From Acidobacteriaceae bacterium (GTDB lineage: Bacteria > Acidobacteriota > Terriglobia > Terriglobales > SbA1), in NCBI GenBank assembly GCA_003156615.1, contig PMHI01000788.1:1-7994 (forward strand): a DNA stretch of 7,994 bases, given 5' to 3'. This document shows positions 5,192 through 7,994 of the stretch, piece by piece. The notes under the pieces were generated by a model that saw only the letters and a program-made list of their open reading frames with translations, did no database searches and was not told the DNA's origin. A program made the translations under genes and the position numbers. Position 1 is the first letter of the stretch. The number at the start of each line of letters is the position of its first letter.

Positions 5192-6832
5192 TCAATCCGC
5201 CGCGGCTTCGAGCGCTGCCGACCGCGCCACGGGCTGCAGAAAGGCAGACCGCTCCATTTCAAAGGCTTCCAACTGTGCTCCCAGGACGCGCTCATTCCAG
5301 CCCAGCACAGCACCGATGCGCAGCGCGGCTTCGCGGCTGCATGACTCCGACCAGCACGCGCCCAGTGCCACGGGCACCCGGCGTAACAGCACGTCACCCA
5401 AGGTTACGGCGCACTCTCTGCGATACGCTTCCACTACCTCGGCAATGACGTGTGAGGTATGCGGACAAATCGGCGCCCGCAACTCCGCGCTGACCATAGC
5501 CGTGCGGGCGATGTCGGCGGCGCGTCTGCCGTGCCATTCCACCATCCCGCTGGCTGTTTCCTCGCTCACCCCTCCCATCCGCGCAATCTTCAGCACCGCG
5601 TCGTCCAACAGGGGATCGAGCGCTGCCCCGGGTCCCATCGCCAGCGTATTCGGGTCCTCGGCGCTCAACCCAATCTTTCGCGCAACATCCCGTGCCAGCG
5701 ATGCTGCAGTCGTCAACTTTCCGCCGATCACGGAAAGCATGTGAGCCGCGCCGTCATCCGCGTGGTCGTGCACAAGGTGCCGCCGCGTAACCGCCGACGG
5801 ACGATGATCCGGAGAATAAGGCAAGGGCCGGATTCCCGCAAAAGCGTGCTTCACACTTTGCGCCGATATTTTGGCCTTGGGAAATAATTGCGCCAGCGAG
5901 CGCAGCAGGTAAGTGGTCTCGTCCTCCGAGGGAACAGTTTTCCCAGGGTCGCCCTTGTCGGCAACTTCGGTCGTGCCCACCAGGATCTGGTCGTTCCACG
6001 GAAGAACAAAAATAGGACGGCCGTCCGCCGCCTCCGTGTAAACCGCCGCACTCGGCCAACCCGGAAACCGCGGCAGGACAATGTGCGAGCCCCGCACCCC
6101 GCCCAGCATCGGCTTGGCCATGCGAATGGAAGATCGTTGGCACACCCGGTCAGCCCACGGCCCGCTGCAGTTGATTACCCAGCCCGCGTCCACGCGCGCG
6201 TCCCGCTCCGTGATCTGGTCGCGCAGCAGCACGCCTCGGACGCGGCCATGGGCCACGTCCACTGCGAGCGCCTCCATGTGATTGCGGACGATCGCCCCAG
6301 CATCCACGGCCTCCATCAACCATTCCGCGACCAGCCGCTCGGGAAATTCGCACTGCGCGTCTTCGTAGTCGAAGAACGACCAGTGGCGCCCAGAGTCGAG
6401 CGCCCGCTCCAACCGTTTCAACTCCATTTCGGTAGAGTCTTTCGCCGGTGGTTTTCCGGCCATGCGCTGGTAGAGCCACAAACCGGCACGCACTTTCAAC
6501 GCGCTGCGCTGGCTGCTCTCGTTGAGAAGCAGCAGAAAGTGCATGGGATGCACCAGGTGCGACCGTTCCCGCAGCAATTGTTCCCGCTCGCGCAGTGATT
6601 CCCGTACCAGACCCAATTCGCCATGCTCCAGGTAGCGCAATCCGCCGTGGATGATGCGCGTAGAACGGCTGGTTACTCCTGAGGCGAAATCGTTCTGCTC
6701 GACCAGCAGCGTGTGCTTGCCCGCGCGAGCGCATTGCCGCGCCACGGCGACGCCATTGATGCCCCCGCCGATCACCACCACTTGAAAGTGCTGGTCGGTC
6801 AGGGGTGCGCGTGGGCTTGCTGCTAAGCCCAT
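5192..6832 (-). CDS. glpD: Aerobic glycerol-3-phosphate dehydrogenase (FAD-dependent)
   Basis: GlpD oxidises sn-glycerol-3-phosphate to dihydroxyacetone phosphate and passes electrons through FAD to membrane quinone, as a peripheral membrane enzyme. The 546-residue length is in the usual range of about 500-560. VVVIGGGINGVAVA at 18-31 is the FAD dinucleotide fold, with Glu45 at the end of its second strand. DFASGVTSRSTRIIHGGLRY at 48-67 is the GlpD signature region. Later come VINCSGPWAD at 219-228, RGSHIVLP at 247-254, ILVGTTEVADKGDP at 283-296, FAGIRPL at 331-337 and VIGGKLTTA at 368-376. The C-terminal DAO_C domain spans about 400-525. ATG 6832 begins about 17 residues before the FAD motif, as expected. 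Its upstream region is AT-rich (6833-6865) with no clear Shine-Dalgarno. The enzyme follows GDPD metabolically, and the two genes converge. No glpK, glpF or glpR is seen here. Confidence 0.96.
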   Translation of the reverse strand: MGLAASPRAPLTDQHFQVVVIGGGINGVAVARQCARAGKHTLLVEQNDFASGVTSRSTRIIHGGLRYLEHGELGLVRESLREREQLLRERSHLVHPMHFLLLLNESSQRSALKVRAGLWLYQRMAGKPPAKDSTEMELKRLERALDSGRHWSFFDYEDAQCEFPERLVAEWLMEAVDAGAIVRNHMEALAVDVAHGRVRGVLLRDQITERDARVDAGWVINCSGPWADRVCQRSSIRMAKPMLGGVRGSHIVLPRFPGWPSAAVYTEAADGRPIFVLPWNDQILVGTTEVADKGDPGKTVPSEDETTYLLRSLAQLFPKAKISAQSVKHAFAGIRPLPYSPDHRPSAVTRRHLVHDHADDGAAHMLSVIGGKLTTAASLARDVARKIGLSAEDPNTLAMGPGAALDPLLDDAVLKIARMGGVSEETASGMVEWHGRRAADIARTAMVSAELRAPICPHTSHVIAEVVEAYRRECAVTLGDVLLRRVPVALGACWSESCSREAALRIGAVLGWNERVLGAQLEAFEMERSAFLQPVARSAALEAAAD

Positions 6833-7084
6833 GTCTTATCAAATAGATACATAACTTTTATAAGGTAATCATCGAGCGATGAGCCGGGCCCGCCAACCTG
6901 CGACCTTTAGAGTGTGCACCGCGTCCCGCGGCCGGAGAAAGGTAACCTTGGTACCGCAAAATAGCTGGCCAAAGGGTCGTAGTGCGTCGGCTCGACCGCT
7001 CCGAAACGCGAGTATAGAACATGCCGGCCTGGTGCGAAAGCGCACATTGCCCGTTCTGTGACGGCTCATTTAGAGTGGTTGCCA
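6833..7084. promoter_or_regulatory. Divergent glpD-mazG spacer
   Basis: This 252-bp region separates the divergent starts of glpD and mazG and must hold both promoters. The glpD side (6833-6865) is strikingly AT-rich and contains TATAAA-like and TATCTA-like stretches on the minus strand, but I cannot fix a -35/-10 pair. Bases 6939-6949 (aaggtaacctt) form an odd palindrome next to a second GGTACC palindrome at 6949-6954, a possible operator. The nonamer TTTAGAGTG occurs twice, at 6906-6914 and 7069-7077. Short open frames crossing the spacer on both strands lack ribosome sites and recognisable domains, so I do not call them genes. Confidence 0.45.
7047..7076 (+). promoter_or_regulatory. Candidate mazG promoter, leaderless spacing
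   Basis: TTGCCC at 7047-7052 and TAGAGT at 7071-7076 each match the -35/-10 consensus at four of six positions, with an 18-bp spacer. The -10 ends 8 nt before the mazG ATG and there is no Shine-Dalgarno (ggttgcca intervenes). Transcription would then start at or beside the start codon. A second -10-like TATAGA at 7013-7018 could give a leader of roughly 60 nt instead. Confidence 0.35.
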
Positions 7085-7994
7085 ATGTCCACGACCGGCG
7101 AACGTTTCGAACGCGCAGTCGCCATCATGGGGCGCCTACGTGCTCCCGGAGGCTGCCCTTGGGATCGCGAGCAGACCTTCGATTCCATAAAACCGTATAC
7201 GCTCGAAGAAACCTATGAAGTCCTCGAGGCCATCGACAATCGCGACTGGGACGAACTCCCCGGCGAACTTGGCGACTTGCTGCTGCAGGTGCTGTTCTAC
7301 TCGGAAATGGCCAAGGAGCAGGGATCTTTTTCGATTGATGACGTGCTCGACCGGCTCGTGCGCAAGCTGGTTGACCGGCATCCTCATGTATTCGGCGATA
7401 GGAAAGCGGATACCGCGGCGGAGGTAAAACGCAACTGGGAGGCGCTGAAAGTCGAGGAACGAAAGAAGAGGTTGGGCACGAAGGACGCAAGCGACGCCAA
7501 CCCCGCTGGGACAGCTACGACCCCTTTGCCGTCGATTCTGGCTGGAATCTCTTCGTCCATGCCGTCATTGCTCGAGGCCCACAAGCTCAGCTCGCGCGCG
7601 GCGCAGATGGGTTTCGACTGGCCTGAAATGGAAGGTCTGTTCGAGAAACTCGCCGAGGAGACTCGCGAACTTCGCCAGCATTTGCAGGAATTTCCCGCCC
7701 CTGGTCCGCGCCCTGCAGGCCGCGGCGTCGCAGGTTCCGGACGCCCGATCATTCCCGAGGATCTGCGCGAGCGGCTGGAAGAAGAAGTCGGCGATCTTTT
7801 CTTCGTGCTGGTTAACATCGCCCGCTACCTTGCGCTCGATCCAGAATCCGCGCTGCGCAAGACCAATCGCAAGTTCCGCCGCCGCTTTCAATGGATGGAG
7901 CAGCGGCTGCACGAAAACGGCGCCACTCTCGAAAGGAGTTCCATGGAGGAACTCGAATCTCTCTGGCAAGACGCCAAGCGACAGGAGAAGCAAT
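7085..7994 (+). CDS. mazG: Nucleoside triphosphate pyrophosphohydrolase MazG (3' end open)
   Basis: MazG hydrolyses (d)NTPs to NMP and pyrophosphate, clearing aberrant nucleotides and, in E. coli, affecting ppGpp signalling. The frame runs without a stop to the last base: 303 codons are visible and the stop must lie just beyond. Both tandem MazG domains are present. In the N-terminal one, CPWDREQTFDSIKPYTLEET (24-43) begins the EExxE motif (Glu41, Glu42, Glu45), followed by ELGD (Glu61, Asp64), then RHPHVFGD at 98-105. In the C-terminal one, GFDWP at 176-180 precedes EETREL (Glu191, Glu192, Glu195) and EEVGDLFF (Glu234, Asp237). E. coli MazG is 263 residues. The extra length lies in an inter-domain linker (about 129-148, Gly/Ala/Thr-rich) and in a Pro/Gly/Arg-rich loop (about 201-229) between the metal-binding helices of the second domain. 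The end LWQDAKRQEKQ looks close to a natural C-terminus. It is divergent from glpD. Confidence 0.93.
   Translation, partial: MSTTGERFERAVAIMGRLRAPGGCPWDREQTFDSIKPYTLEETYEVLEAIDNRDWDELPGELGDLLLQVLFYSEMAKEQGSFSIDDVLDRLVRKLVDRHPHVFGDRKADTAAEVKRNWEALKVEERKKRLGTKDASDANPAGTATTPLPSILAGISSSMPSLLEAHKLSSRAAQMGFDWPEMEGLFEKLAEETRELRQHLQEFPAPGPRPAGRGVAGSGRPIIPEDLRERLEEEVGDLFFVLVNIARYLALDPESALRKTNRKFRRRFQWMEQRLHENGATLERSSMEELESLWQDAKRQEKQ

Noticed and set aside
5888..6598. 236-codon plus-strand frame antisense to glpD
   Set aside because: Mirror of glpD codons, rich in Arg, His and Pro, no start signal.
6858..7085. 75-codon minus-strand frame in the glpD-mazG spacer
   Set aside because: No homology that I recognise and no ribosome site; it ends against mazG and covers the likely promoters.
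1..7994. A defence, mobile or biosynthetic system
   Set aside because: No integrase, transposase, toxin-antitoxin pair, restriction or CRISPR gene is visible. Although MazG shares its name with the mazEF locus, no mazE or mazF is present here.

Overview
This window looks like ordinary core chromosome from a GC-rich, free-living, Gram-negative-type bacterium. An Acidobacteriota (Koribacter/Terriglobia-like) source fits best: it has a bacillithiol-pathway BshC, COG1670-type GNAT, HAD, GDPD, GlpD and MazG proteins of the kind found there, and small lineage-specific hypothetical genes between housekeeping enzymes. That assignment rests on recalled family resemblance, not a search. I see no phage, plasmid, transposase, CRISPR, tRNA or rRNA signature.

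Layout: bases 1-313 hold no convincing gene, only a perfect AT-rich palindrome at the left edge and a faint, doubtful accD-like peptide on the minus strand. Then come a minus-strand GNAT acetyltransferase (314-940) and, divergently, bshC on the plus strand (1098-2729). bshC converges on a minus-strand HAD-family hydrolase (2769-3431). Divergent from that is a plus-strand run of three genes: a small membrane protein (3585-3932), a small protein with one CxCC cluster and a helical tail (4009-4317), and a glycerophosphodiester phosphodiesterase (4399-5064). A 127-bp convergent gap follows, containing two interleaved inverted repeats, then glpD on the minus strand (5192-6832). A 252-bp divergent spacer separates glpD from mazG (7085 to the right edge, open at its 3' end).

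How the genes may work together: GDPD releases glycerol-3-phosphate from glycerophosphodiesters, and GlpD oxidises it to dihydroxyacetone phosphate, so the convergent pair covers consecutive steps of phospholipid-headgroup salvage. BshC performs the last step of bacillithiol synthesis, and MazG removes aberrant nucleoside triphosphates. The HAD and GNAT proteins are likely small-molecule or repair enzymes of unknown substrate. Nothing else ties the genes into one system.

I found no clear undescribed system. The observations most worth checking are a repeated start-site architecture (a TAnnnT hexamer 6-8 nt before the ATG with no Shine-Dalgarno at four genes, suggesting leaderless mRNAs), two mutually exclusive or pseudoknotting inverted repeats between the GDPD gene and glpD, and the small CxCC protein.
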